Shown here piece after piece: positions 12,324 through 24,261 of a stretch of DNA of 64,000 nt. Numbering within the stretch: position 1 is the stretch's first letter; every line of letters starts with the position of its first letter. The translations under genes were made by a program, and so were the position numbers. The notes under the pieces were generated by a model. It was given only the letters and a program-made list of their open reading frames with translations. It was not told where the DNA came from and searched no databases. Origin of the DNA: Parasponia andersonii (lineage: Eukaryota > Streptophyta > Magnoliopsida > Rosales > Cannabaceae). The stretch lies in contig JXTB01000244.1 in the NCBI GenBank assembly GCA_002914805.1, forward strand, positions 294,723-358,722. The letters run 5' to 3'.

Positions 12324-13137
12324 GAAAGTAGGGATTTGAAAAAAGAGAAGATCAAGTAATAAGGAGATTCATTAAACATTTAGACGGAGAACAAGATCTA
12401 CTTAATGAAGAAATATGAAACTATAATACAAAAGAATGATCAAAGCATGGAAGCATGAAGAGTAAAACATAAGGAAATCATTATGAGCATTCAAAACTTG
12501 CTTGGATGCCGACTTGAACTTCCAAAATGCTAGTAAATCTAAAAGAATATTTCGGAAAGGTGGGGAGCTTTTATAGAAAGGTAAAGGATGGAGAAGATGA
12601 GAATGAAGAGGAATACAAGAATGGTCTTCTATTTAAAGTGGGAGAGAAGCCATTTGAATTTCAAAATTGAGAGGGAAATGGGGGAGCAGATTTCGTAATT
12701 AGTGGAATAAGGGTATTAATGGTTGGATACATATGAATTTGACTCGAATTTTGGGGTAGATTCATGCTTGACTTAAAATGGTAGTTGGCAAATAGTAATT
12801 AAGGTGGGTTTGGTTGATTAGTAAGTAATTAATTATGATTTTGTAATTAATATATGAACTTATATTTTTGGGAGGTAAAATCTGAAATTGATGAGAGATA
12901 TTTTATAGATTTGAAATTTGAAATTTTAAAAAGAAAAAAAGGGGGAATTACGTTTTTCAAGATTCATGTAATTATGGTGTCTTGTTAGGAGTAGTAAATT
13001 TTGAATGACAAGTGGCCAAGGAATGCAATGGGCGATCTACCTTCTACAAGAAGAGAAAAAGAGGACCAAAATTTGAAGTGGAAGGAAATGTTACTCCTCA
13101 AGATCGAGTAAACTTGATTGAGGAGTGAGGGGCTGAT
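12324..13137. mobile_element. Non-coding 3' internal region of the Tat-type element
   Basis: No coding sequence is seen between the start of the antisense ORF and the LTR. It would contain the promoter of the antisense ORF and ends in a purine-rich tract (gaggagtgaggggctgat, 13120-13137) that fits a polypurine tract. Confidence 0.5.
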
Positions 13138-13855
13138 TGTTGGGATTGAATTTAGATCATCTCAATTTTAGCCTCCACGTGTCTTAGTCAAAAAATAATG
13201 GTCGAGGGTTTGAAAGTGATGGTAGACTCGGGTCAGCTTAGTTATGAATGACTGGATTTTACTCATCCTATTTAAAGATGATTGGCTACAAAAAGTATTT
13301 AAAGGGAATATATGATAGCTCAATTTATGGAGGGTAGATTTCAATCAACCCAAGTTTAGAGGAGTCCAATTTGTGGAAGTTCTTAAAGGGTTTTAGTCAT
13401 ATAAGTAAGGGTTAGCTCGACTCGACCATAAATGTCTAGCTGGAGGGGCTAGGTAAGGTAATTTTTATTTGAAATCTTAATCAAGACGATTCAATCTCAA
13501 TCTTCGTGATATCTTCCAGGTAAGTAGATATTTCAATCTAATTATCTTGCTAGAATCTTTAATTGAATAAGTAAGAATGGGTAAGTATCCCAATCTTATC
13601 TTGTTACTTGTTTTTAAATATTCTCTGATAATTATAAGAGTTTTATCATAACTAAGATATCTATTTCTAAGCTTATAAATATATAATGATTCCTTCAATT
13701 TTATTCATCCTACACTTTTCTAACTTGAGCGTCGAAGTCTCTTTTTTTTTGCAGGTACCCCTGGTGGTCCAGAAAACTTCAGTAAATCTCCTTGGTTGCG
13801 ATGGCTCCGGTGATCATTGGCCCTAATCAAGTAATTGTAGAATTCGGCATCTACA
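13138..13855 (+). mobile_element. 3' LTR of the Tat-lineage gypsy element
   Basis: The LTR starts tgttgggattgaatttag directly after the polypurine tract and ends in ggcatctaca, giving 718 bases with tg...ca ends. Near its right end it contains aacttgagcgtcgaagtctc followed by a gcaggtaccc-like phrase, a conserved feature of Tat/Ogre-type LTRs. A TATA-like run lies near 13300. The partner 5' LTR and the element's gag and pol are not in the window. Confidence 0.65.
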
Positions 13856-14301
13856 CTACCCACCTTACATTATGTAATATTTTTCACCTAAAATACAATT
13901 ACAAAACTAAAATACAAAAGGAGCACTTGACATGTGGCATGTGCATTACACCTGCCATTCATCAGTAGTAGTTTCTAAAAATATTTTATAATTAGTTTAT
14001 TCAACTTTTAATTTCGTATTTAAAAAGGAATTGGAAAAATAAAAAAATATTTATGGGACTTTTTTGATAAAATATATAACTTTTAATCTTTTTAATTACT
14101 TAAAAAGGTATTTATGTCTATTACTTCTCTTAGAGTATAAATTTGTAAAAAAATTAAAATATCAAGGTATTATTTAGCAAATTGAAAAGTTAGATTTTTT
14201 TTTTGCACATACTTAAAAAATTAGGGTATTTATTTGTCATTATCCCTATTAGAGATTTTAAAAATCTACACAAAAAAAATTATACCAAATCATATGACAT
14301 C
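13856..14301. other. AT-rich spacer between two retroelement LTRs
   Basis: No gene, RNA or clear repeat is seen. The last five bases (acatc, 14297-14301) are the left target-duplication copy of the neighbouring solo LTR. Confidence 0.6.
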
Positions 14302-16473
14302 TGTCACGACCCAAAACCCGGGCTAGTGGCAGAAGGGGAATTTCACAAAGGTGGAAAATTCCTTAATTTATTTGAAAAGTGTCAAAAGTTCTAGTTTTTA
14401 TAAAAACAGTCCATTTAAATAAAATAGTTGGAATTCCATCCCGTGAACCACTCCCACAGTTCGTATACACTATCAAACATAAATTGAATAATTACTTAAA
14501 AACATGAAATTAATTACAAAACTCAGCATCATCATCATTCACAACAGATGTCAAATACTAGAATGGCATACAAAGTTTGCAGACAAAATAGAGAGCAGTA
14601 ATCTTGGTTCAATGCTAACACAAAAATCCAAATAGTCCAAAGACTATGACAACAAACTCCTAGCATCACCAAGAGGTGAACTGCAATAAGGATGACCTCT
14701 TACTCCTCTTGATCACTAAGATCACACTGGACACCATCTGAGGAGGAAGGTAAGGGGAGTGAGCATACAATGCCCAGTAGGAAAATAGTTACCTCGGGGA
14801 AAAACAGTTCAGTGATGGGAATCTCCTGCATGGTTAGTTCAAATCCAAAACATACACACACATATATATAATCCAAACTGGGAGCCAATATATATATAAC
14901 AGTATAAGAAAAACCATCACTCCATATGCACATGACACAAATCAACCCATACCCGTGAGCTCACATCCTCTCATCTGTGGAAACCCAGGATGATGGCACT
15001 AAGTGTACCTAACAGCCTGCCTGATACCTAAGCCCATACCCAGAGGGAACACCCATGTGTCGCCTACCAAACCTGGAGAGGCAACCGAATTGCCTACACC
15101 TGCCAAATGGGGAGATAATCAGAAGTAACAAGACCTTGCGCAAGTTTACGGACTTTCACCGACGATGGGGCATGCAGCGCCGCACTATAAAACCCACGAT
15201 GCTAATACGGTGCTTATGTATGATCCAATGATACGTGCAATACAGAACTGAAGTGTAAAAACTACTGTACTCTGGTTTTTCAATGAAATATGCATAATAG
15301 GATTTTATAGAAAAACGGGCAGCATAACGGCCCTATTTTTGATATACCCAAAATAACCTGCACACAGTAAATTCCCAGAGCAGTACAGTATATATCGTAT
15401 AACCAGATTCCATCACATATTATTCAAATCATTAAAAACACGCTTGTTCTTATATATTGCAGAAAATAAGTTTTAACTCAAAAACGGTATAAAACGAAGG
15501 TAACTAAACCCCTACCTCAACAGAATAGCGGCACTACACTATTAGGTCCTTAAAGTATCGTTGACGATCACCCGGAAGGTCGAGATCCAATTCCAAGCCC
15601 TCGATCGTCCTCGTGCGAAAAATCAACTTTCTCACCGGAGCTTCAATTCCACAAATGGACCTCTTCACTGAATTCCTAGCACCCAAAATAGCTAGGTTAG
15701 ATATATAACTTGTCCAATTCGGGTCCGGATCCATACCGGACCGATGGCACGCAAAACGAGACAAAATCTCGACCGTCCGATCTCGATTTTGGTGCCGATC
15801 ACCAAACTACACAATATATATATCAAACTTTTCCATTTTCTGAGTACATTCCAAAAATGAAGTTAAAATTACAATCCAACGGTCGGATCGAGAACAACAC
15901 CCAAAAACCCGAAATGACCAAAAATGACAACTTTCAATCCGGGCAAAATGGAGTTGAGATATATATACCTTGACGATCCTTGCGACGATACGAATCCAAC
16001 GAGACCAGTTTGAGGCCGAAAGGTGGCCGGAATCGTCGCCAGTGGCCGGATTTCCGAAAGAGCTCGAGACGGCTTCGATGGCGTTTCCCGGCGAACCAAG
16101 CGGCGGTGAGGACGGGCGGCGGAGCTTCGTGGCGGCGAGGCGAAGCAACGCCGGTCGGTGGGCGGCGGCTTTGCGGGAGATCGGCCGAGAGGGAGAGGAG
16201 AGGAGAGAGAAAGAGAAGTTTCGGGGGAGGGAGGAGAGAGAAGAGAGAGAGAGATGAGGAGGAAGATGTGCACGTGGCCCCTCTTTATTGGCTGTGTAAT
16301 TTTTAAAAAATTGCACATAAGTCCCCAAAATTTCAAATCTCTATCAATCTAGTCCCCCAAAATTTGCAATTTAGTCCATCTGAACAAAACTTTTGCAAAT
16401 TAGTCCCCACAATATTTTATCCGGAAAATTAGTAAAATGTCCAAATTACTCTCGAAAATTCCGGGTTTTTACA
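14302..16473. mobile_element. Solo LTR, copy 2, 2.17 kb
   Basis: This 2172-base block starts tgtcacgacccaaaacccgg, ends ccgggtttttaca, and matches 5114-7290 over its length. It is flanked by a perfect 5-base target duplication, acatc, at 14297-14301 and 16474-16478. No credible protein is encoded; the GA/CT-rich stretch near 16.2 kb gives only low-complexity frames. Because each copy has its own target duplication, the two are independent insertions, not the two LTRs of one element. Confidence 0.9.
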
Positions 16474-16559
16474 ACATCATTCAATGAAACAATATTTTAT
16501 GTCATGGTTACACTTTGAGATTAAGTATGTTTGAAAATAATCCTACATTATTTGGTGTA

Positions 16560-18674
16560 ATTTTTTTTTTACATATGTTTATAGTGTGCCCAACACTACT
16601 CAAATAATATCTCCCATCTTTTTTTCGCCGATGACAGTTTCTTGTTTTGCAGGATAAAGCTCAGTGAGATACATAAAATAAAGCAAGTACTATCCCAGTA
16701 TGAAAAGGCATCTGGGCAATCCATAAATTTCTAGAAATCCGGTCTCACCTTCAAGCCCAAATGTCCAACTTGAGCTGCGAGAAATAATACAACAGTCACT
16801 CGGCCTAGGTGAAGCACTGCCACATGATAAATATCTTGGTCTCCCAACTTTCATGGGTCGAAACCGTAAACAATTCTTCCAAGGTGTTAAGTCCAGAGTT
16901 TACAATAAACTTCAAGCTTGGAGAGGAAAGCAGTTTTCTATTGGCGGAAAGGAAGTCCTGATTAAAGCGGTTGCTCAAGCTATTCCTACATATTCTATGA
17001 GTTTGTTAAGTGGCCAACCAGCCTGTGTAATGAGGTTCAAAATCTAGTTGCTCGTTTTTAGTGGGATGGGGGCAGAAGATAAAAGATGTTTACATTGGTG
17101 CTCTTGGGACAAGATGTGTGTTAGGAAGATAGAAGGTGGAATGAGCTTTAGAGAGCTTAAAACCTTTAATCAAGCTGTCTTGGGAAAGCAGGCTTGGCGG
17201 CTCTTATCTAATCGATACTCTTTGGTCTTCCGAATCCTTCAAGATAAGTATTTCAAGAACAATGATCTATTACACGCTACTCACAAACTGGGCTCCAGTG
17301 CTATTTGGCAGTCTATTCTCTGGGGTCGTGATGTTTTAAGTCTAGGGACCACGTGGAAAGTTAGAAATGGGATGGCGATAAAGGTTTTTTCTGACCCTTG
17401 GATCCTTCGCCCTCATACCTTTAGAACCATAACCATTGGCTCAGCTTCGAACGAATCCTTAAGGGTATCTGATTTGATCATAAGGCCAGGAGTGTGGGAC
17501 TAGGAAAGTCTGAGGAGATATCTTTGGGAAATAGATGTTCAAGCTATATTGGAGATACCTCTCAGTTACAGTCAAACAGAAGATAAAATTTGTTGGCACT
17601 ACGAATCCAATAGGGTTTACTCCGTCGGATCTGGGTACAAAGCCATCATAGCTGCCCGGGGACCGGCAATTTCTTCCGATATAATCCAGAAAAAAAAAAT
17701 GGTGGAAGCTCTTCTGGGATTTGAACATCCCAACAAAAGTCAAGATCTTCACTAAGAGAATGTACTCTGAAATCCTCCCAACAAATGAGAATTTGACTAA
17801 AAAAGGTATTCCTTACTCTAGTAACTGTGCTCGTTGCGGTACTGGGACTGAATCAACATTTCATGCCATTGTCACTTGCCCAAATGTGGAGGATTGTCGG
17901 GGTCTCAGTATTTTTCATGATACTTTGAACCGTTTTCATTGGCGATCTTCTATGGTTCCTGTCAACAAATCTAAACCAAGAACGATATTAAAACTTGGTA
18001 CGTGATAGCTTGGATGATTTGGATAGATAGGAATGTAGTGGCTCATGGGAAATCTGGAACCAACCCGAGGACCTTACTGGAAAATGCTGAAGTTTGGCTA
18101 ATAGAATACAAATGCACAAACATGGATCGCCCACGACCATCATCACGTTGGCACCCCCCTAATCTTGGCATTCTAAAATTGAATGTAGATGTGGCTATTA
18201 ATGCGGAAGTCGGTTACATTGGCGTGGGAGCAATCATTCGGGACAATGCAGGAATGGTCATGGGTGCTTTCACCACTCGCTTTCGTGGTCGTTTCAGCAC
18301 TTTTATTATCGAATGTATAGCATTAAGAGAAGGCTTGAAGTTTGCGATAAAGGAAGGAGTTATGGTGAACATAGTTGAAACTGATTGTCTTAATGTTATT
18401 TCAGCTATCCACTCCAGGACCTCTCTTGGTATTGAGAGCTCTATTATCGAAGACATTGTTGTCTTTCTCTCTTTGCTTGATAATGTTAGCTATTCTCACA
18501 TCCCTCGTTCTGGGAATGCATGAAGCAGCTCATTCACTAGCATGTTTTGCTTTATCTGCTTCTTGTATCACAATAGTGTCGAAAAACGAGATACCTGAGT
18601 GTATCTCTAACGTTGCACTTAATGATTTACCTATTTATTTTTTTTAGTGCATCGTCTTTCCATGCAAAAAAAAA
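16560..18674 (+). mobile_element. L1-type LINE remnant, 5'-truncated
   Basis: The element starts within the reverse transcriptase: FADDSFLF (the catalytic FADD box) is read at about 16621-16645. RT-thumb sequence follows (KLQAWRGKQFSIGGKEVLIK, then PTYSMS), 16853-17047. Next is a WDKMCVRKIEGGMSFREL block and a zinc-binding zf-RVT-like part with CARCG and HAIVTC, 17750-17900. A C-terminal RNase H domain lies at about 18170-18600 (KLNVDVAIN, GVGAIIRDNAG, ETDCLNVI), as in the plant L1 elements that carry RNase H. An in-frame stop interrupts the RT at 16732-16734 and further stops and frame changes follow (for example 17045-17047 and 17501-17503). It ends in an A-run at 18666-18674. Confidence 0.88.
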
Positions 18675-18700
18675 TATTGGTCCAAAATTATCCCTGCAAG

Positions 18701-18765
18701 TTGTAATATTGGGACTACTCAAAAGAGAAAAAAAAAAAAAACAAAAAAAAATTGTAATATTGGGA
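18701..18765. mobile_element. Tiny poly(A) insertion with 14-base target duplication
   Basis: The 14-mer ttgtaatattggga occurs at 18701-18714 and again at 18752-18765. The 37 bases between are ctactcaaaagag followed by almost pure A. This is the structure expected of an extremely short LINE-mobilised insertion, little more than a poly(A) tail. Slippage or a simple tandem duplication is the alternative. Confidence 0.55.
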
Positions 18766-19632
18766 TGAGATGCTGGTCCCAATGAGAATAGCACCGTTAC
18801 AAAATAGCATCTTAAAGAAAAGTACTATTTTTTTTTTTTTTTAACTCTTAACAAAAATAGTATTTTTAAGTTATAATAATGCCAACATATCCATACATCA
18901 TAAGTATGTCATTTGTGTAGCGACTTTATATGATTGTCAAATACCTATACACACCATGTGATATTGTTTGTAAACATTTCTCCCAATTTATTGCTAAGCC
19001 AGGAAAAAAAAGTTTATTAGCTTGTTCAATTGTGCAGACTATGGAAAAGAAATGGAAGAGAATTTTATTTTCCGCAAAACAAAATCACATGGTCTTAATG
19101 TGAATATTTGACAACCCAAAATAACAAAAATAGCGAGCAGAAATTTCAAATGATATAACTTTGAATGGTTTAGGAGTTACGTGCTACAAAAGATGAAATG
19201 AAAACCTAAAGTCCTACTCCCTTGATTGTAACTTGGAAACCCCACCAGCCCAAGTTATATATACATATATATATATATATATATTATTGTTTAGAACTTG
19301 GAATTTAGAAGGGAAAGAAATAAGGAAAATATTTTTTAGGAAAAGTTTGATTAAGCTTACGTACAACTTTTACAAATTTATTGGAAAAAGGAAAATTTTC
19401 AAAAGAATTTATTTTAGAATTTTAGAACAATTTTTTGTTTTTGTTTTTATTTTCTCTCACGAATTATTTCCAAAGCAAAAATCCAATTTTCATAAAAAAG
19501 GATGTACAAAAGAAAAAGAAAAGAAAAATTTGTTAATATATCTTGAGTTCAAAAAAGAAGAGAGATATCCGACGGCGTCGTTTTCCGCTTAAACCCCCCA
19601 GAGGAAGTAGACGAAGCACACGAGGGTCTTCA
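18766..19632. other. Spacer and promoter region of the NFD6-like gene
   Basis: The stretch is AT-rich and non-coding, with a short TA repeat at about 19257-19284. The last 100 bases become GA- and CG-richer, as in a 5' leader. No specific regulatory site can be defended. Confidence 0.5.
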
Positions 19633-22600
19633 ATGGCGTCCTCGAGAGTTTTCTCTAGGTTATCGTCTCGATTACGGCCACTCGCTACCCATACCTCCAA
19701 GCGATCTCTGCCTTCCGAGCTCTCTTCTCTCAATTCGACCTCTCGCTCTGAGGCATACCTTTCTGCTAGACTTCTTCCTCGCATTTCAAGGTTCCATATT
19801 GATACTCTGTTTCCTCTTTCTTATTCTTTTTTATTATCTTCTGTTTGTTTCCTGAGAAAACTACGGAAAAATTATCCAAAATTTTGAAGCTTATATTTTT
19901 GTTTGATGCCTAAAACCATGATTGAATGTCTCTGGCTCAGCTAGTAAAAAATGGAATTAAAAAGATTGTCTGCTTTTAAATACTTGTTATATTCCCTGCA
20001 AATGGGAGAACCAACAATCTCACTTTTGCACTGTAATGATGAATTTTTATTATTTTTTTTATGACAATCGTATATAGATGTATATGAATTGTATGATACA
20101 TTCTTAATTGTATTTTCCGTATATTGGGTTATGTTTTCAGATTACCTTTGCAATTGAGCAGCATCGAATCCATGATGCCATTACACAGTGCGGTGGCTTC
20201 AGCTCGATTAATATCGAGCTTGTCCGAGGAATCTGAGAGCTGGGGATTACTTCCTCAAGGTTTGTTTATTTTCACTGATTCATATATAAATCATCACTTG
20301 TTCGAGGTTTCTTAGCTCAATGATGATATTGGATGCCTTATGCTTGAATGTTTCGAGTTTCGACTAATTGAAGCTCACTAATACTTCCATTCGTTGGTAA
20401 AAGCTTGCTTTTAATGTCAAAGAAGAAGTGTTGGGATCTTTGAAATAAATCAATGTGAGAGGCTAGTTGCAATGATTAATTCAGCTGAGGCTTATTGGGG
20501 CATAGTGGAGGGCAACACAGGCTAGTGGGTTTGGCTTGAATTTTCGCCAGTGGAGTATTGCATGGTGCTTTTGTGGTGCTAGTTATCACCTATTGGTTGA
20601 ATAACTACACACTTATTTGATGCAGTTTGTTTTTGGTTTATTTAAACACCCAGTCTAGTAGAGATCATCTTACGCAATATTTTGTGTAGATCTATAACTT
20701 TCGACTTTCGTCTCACTTTTTGTTTGAAAAATATGAATTAACGATGATACCAAATGAGTCCTCTGAGTTTCATGTTTTCCCGAAGATTCTGGTGTTGGTC
20801 AGGGCTTTAGTTTTTGAGTTTGAGCCTGGTAAGTGGGTTTTGGGGATTTCTAGGATATCAAAGAGGATAAGGGAAAAATCAAGTTTCAGAAGCTTCTTTG
20901 GTTGAGGTTATAATATATAAAGATTTAAGAGGGACATGGATATGGGATGGAAAATAGGGATTATAACTTATGTCGCTTTATTGATTTAGTTATGGTCATT
21001 GGAAAGAGGAGGCATTGGATAAAAGGTTCAGCTATATAAGTAATTGGAAACTTTTGAATGTTGGAACTTTATTTGCAGCTCAATAAGCTACTTTCTTCTA
21101 AAGGTCCTTTGAAAATTTAGTCATATAGCGTTGAATCAGTTATTTCCTTTGTAATGGCCAAGATGAGTAGGAGAAACATTTGTTTTCTTTCCGACCTCTA
21201 ATTCCAGACAACTAAGGGCTTGTTTAGCATTTTTTTTTTTTGTTTTTTGTTTCCAAAGTTATGTTTTTAGAAACGAGAATAAAAACTATTTTATAATGTA
21301 TTCAGAAAACAACGAGTGTTTGGTAAATATTTTCTAAAAACATTGTTTTGGGAAAAAAAATTATATGAATATAAAAAATTATATTTGTATTATAAAAAAA
21401 TATTTAGAAAGAAAAAGTCAAAAGAGAGTGACGATATAAATTCAAGTAAAGGAATAAGGAGAGGGAAAGTCATAAGAGAAGAGGTAATGAAAGATAATAA
21501 TGAGAGAGAAAGTAATAAAAAAGAATGAAGAAATAAAACGTATTGAGAAAGGTATAGAAGAGAAACAAATAAAAACACACAAGTGAAAAAAAGTGATAAA
21601 ATATATGGGAAAAGAAAATAAAGATAAGAAAATTATAAAAAACAAAATAGTAATAAAGAATGAGGAGAGATAATGTGATTAAAACAATGAAGGAATAGAA
21701 AAGAGAAGAAGTGATGGAATAAGGAGAAAGAAAGTGATGAGAGAGAATGAGGATTGAAAGAAAGTGATGAGAGATAATGAGGAGAGAGAAAATGATGAGA
21801 GACAATGTAGTGAGAGAAAATTACGAAAGCATGTGTATATAAAAGTCACGTGAAAGAATTATTTTATTCTTTTAGAAAAAAAAAGTTACGAAAATACTTT
21901 AAAAACAATATTTTGGGGTTGTTTGGCATTATAACTAAAAAACAGTTTTTTGTTTTTAAAAATAGAAAACTGTATCTGAGAACACGTAAGGGTGTTTGGC
22001 ATTATTCTCTGAGAACAGTTTTTAAAAACAGAGTTAAATAAAACAGAAAATTCAGAGAACAAGTTTGCAAGGTGTTTTCTTAATTTTTTCTTTTTCTGAA
22101 AAAAAATAAAAATTCTTTCATATGACTTTTATATATAAATTTTCTTGTAACTTTATCTCTAATCACCTTCTCTAACTACTCTCTCTCTCCTCATTCTCTC
22201 TCATCATTTTCTCTCTCTTCATTCTCTCAATCCTCATTTTCTCTCTCATCACTTTCTCTCTTCTCATTCTCTCTCATCACTTTCTCTCTCCTCATTTTAT
22301 TTCATCACTTTTTCTCTCATTATTTTCTACCCTTTCATTTTTTTTTAATCACATTATCTCTCCTCATTCTTTATTACTACTTCATTTTTTATGACTTTTT
22401 TTATTTTTATTTTTTATCTCCATGCATTCTTATCACTTTTTCTTTCCTTATTTCTTATTTGAATTTATCTCTGGTCACCCTCTCTTGATTTTTTCTCTAT
22501 AATATTTTTTTTATAATACAAATATAATTTTTTTTCCTAAAAATTGTTTTTAGAAAATAATTGCCAAACACCCATTATTTTCTGAAAACATTATAAAATA

Positions 22601-23051
22601 ATTTTTGTTCTTATTTCTGAAAACACAACTTTGAAAACAAAAAACAAAAAATAATGCCAAACATGCCCTTTGTTTTTTGTTTTCTTTAACTTTGTTTTTA
22701 ATTCAGAGAACAATGCCAAACATCTTTATTTGTTCTCAAAAAATAATTTTTTTATTTTTTAAAATACAAAATAATTTTTTAGTTATGATGCCAACCCCTA
22801 AGCATTTTCTTGTCTATAGACAATGAATGAACATGTCTGCTAGATCATTAACTAAATAGAAATTCATATTAACCATACTCGGTAGAAGAATGGGTTGTGA
22901 AGCAACATTGAATTCTTCTTTTTTGGTTGGTGTTTTTTTATTTTTGTTGCTATATTTGTCTCAATCAAATCATGTGTTTCAATGCTATGTGGATTTTCTA
23001 GTCTAATGCATCTGTTTTCTTTATTTTTCAGGAATTTCAATGCCTTTATGA
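19633..23051 (+). CDS. NFD6: NUCLEAR FUSION DEFECTIVE 6-like mitochondrial small protein
   Basis: Three coding exons are read: 19633-19790, 20141-20259 and 23032-23051, all with GT-AG introns, giving 98 residues. The N-terminus is rich in Arg and Ser with no acidic residues for about 25 residues, typical of a mitochondrial presequence. Exon 2 gives RLPLQLSSIESMMPLHSAVA and then SARLISSL, the conserved core of this plant family. The last exon gives only GISMPL before the stop, a known style of ending in the family. The Arabidopsis member is needed for polar-nuclei fusion and is mitochondrial; that role is inferred here by family. Intron 2 is 2.8 kb and houses a large inverted-repeat structure. 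A further acceptor at 23188-23189 (ttgcag) suggests a spliced 3' untranslated part or an alternative end. Confidence 0.75.
21216..22798. repeat. Two interleaved long inverted repeats in NFD6 intron 2
   Basis: Arm A-left (about 21216-21893, starting gggcttgtttagcat) is the reverse complement of A-right (about 22082-22669, ending atgccaaacatgccc). Arm B-left (about 21915-22055, starting ggggttgtttggcattataac) pairs with B-right (about 22672-22798, ending gatgccaacccc). The order along the DNA is A-left, B-left, A-right, B-right, so the two repeats interleave rather than nest. The middle of A is GA-rich on the left and CT-rich on the right. Both have MITE-like ends with gtttggca. No transposase is encoded and no clear target duplication was found. 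Confidence 0.75.
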
Positions 23052-24261
23052 AAGTCTTTTTGTAGCAAGCTTTGTTTGATGGCTTTCTGGGGCTCATACT
23101 GACATTTTGTTTCGCATTTTCTTTTAGAGGCCTAAGATTCATCGATTTATCTTGAATCTGTATCTGTTGATCTTCATTTCCTTTGCAGAATGCGAATGTC
23201 TCTTCTTGGGGAGCCCAATGAAGAAAACGAATATTCATTATCGCAGAATGCTCAACAAGAACACAGGAAAAAGAATAATTGGAAGTTTATACTAAGCAAT
23301 ATTTCAAATAAAAAATAGATCCCTTTGTTTTTGGTGAAAATCTCATTTGAAATCTAGTGATTATTGGATCTTGGATAGGAAAATCCATAATTTAATGGGT
23401 AATCTCCATCGACCATGTCAGCATAATATGAAGTAACGCACGCTAGGCACTCATTTTCTTCTATGCACCAAATTTATTTGTTATTTTGCCAAACATTGAG
23501 AGTAATGCATTTTAAGTGACGAGTCTGACCGACAGTTAACTAGATTGACTATAATAGTTATGGTCAGCAGTAGAAATTCTAATAGTAACATGTCTTGGAG
23601 CTATCAATGAGGTTGATACCGAAGTAAATAATTTATGTTAAAGAACAAAAGCATAAAGAAGAAAAATAAATTATGTTAAAGGACAAAATCATTAAAAAAA
23701 AAAAAATGATAAACTAGAAACATTTCAATGAGTATAGCAAATGTCCCTAAACTTTTAATAGCGTCGTCAAGTTATCACTTCATTCTAAATAATATTATAC
23801 TTTTTGAATTGATTGCTGATTATTATAGTTATATTCTTACAACCTTATACCTTACAGTGCAGCCAACAAGATGGAAAATAAAACAGAAAATAATTTAGCG
23901 AGAAATGTTGTCTTTTATTTTATTTTATGTATGGTGTTTCTAACCATTTATTTTTGTGTAATCTAGGACAGCGAGGTATCTGTATAGTGAGTGTCCCGAC
24001 AAAACAATCTTAATAATCTGTTAACAATCCATCATCCTGTACGATCCCCAAAGTAAGTTACCGGAAGGAAAAAAATAAATAAAAAAAAAAAAGGTCCAAG
24101 GGCGCACTACTACGCGATAAATAATGCGCTTATGTACTACGTACTCCTGAAAAATCAAGGGAAATATTGCCAAATTGGAATTTAATTTACGGCTTACTGT
24201 CAAAATTTATTTTATATTTAGACCCATATCAGCTTTGACATAGAGCTTCCAACGGCCACAA
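23052..24261. other. NFD6 3' region and PRORP1 promoter spacer
   Basis: The first 260 bases probably hold the NFD6 3' untranslated region, including possible extra splicing near 23189 and an aataaa at about 23308. The rest is AT-rich and shows no gene. Bases just upstream of 24262 would be the PRORP1 leader. Confidence 0.45.

Noticed and set aside
5114-16473. The two 2.17 kb repeats as the LTRs of a single 11 kb element
   Set aside because: Each has its own distinct 5-base target duplication and the DNA between them holds parts of several unrelated elements.
21390-21805. Hydrophobic Phe/Ser/Leu-rich minus-strand frames in NFD6 intron 2
   Set aside because: They are translations of a GA/CT-rich inverted-repeat arm and have no domain character.
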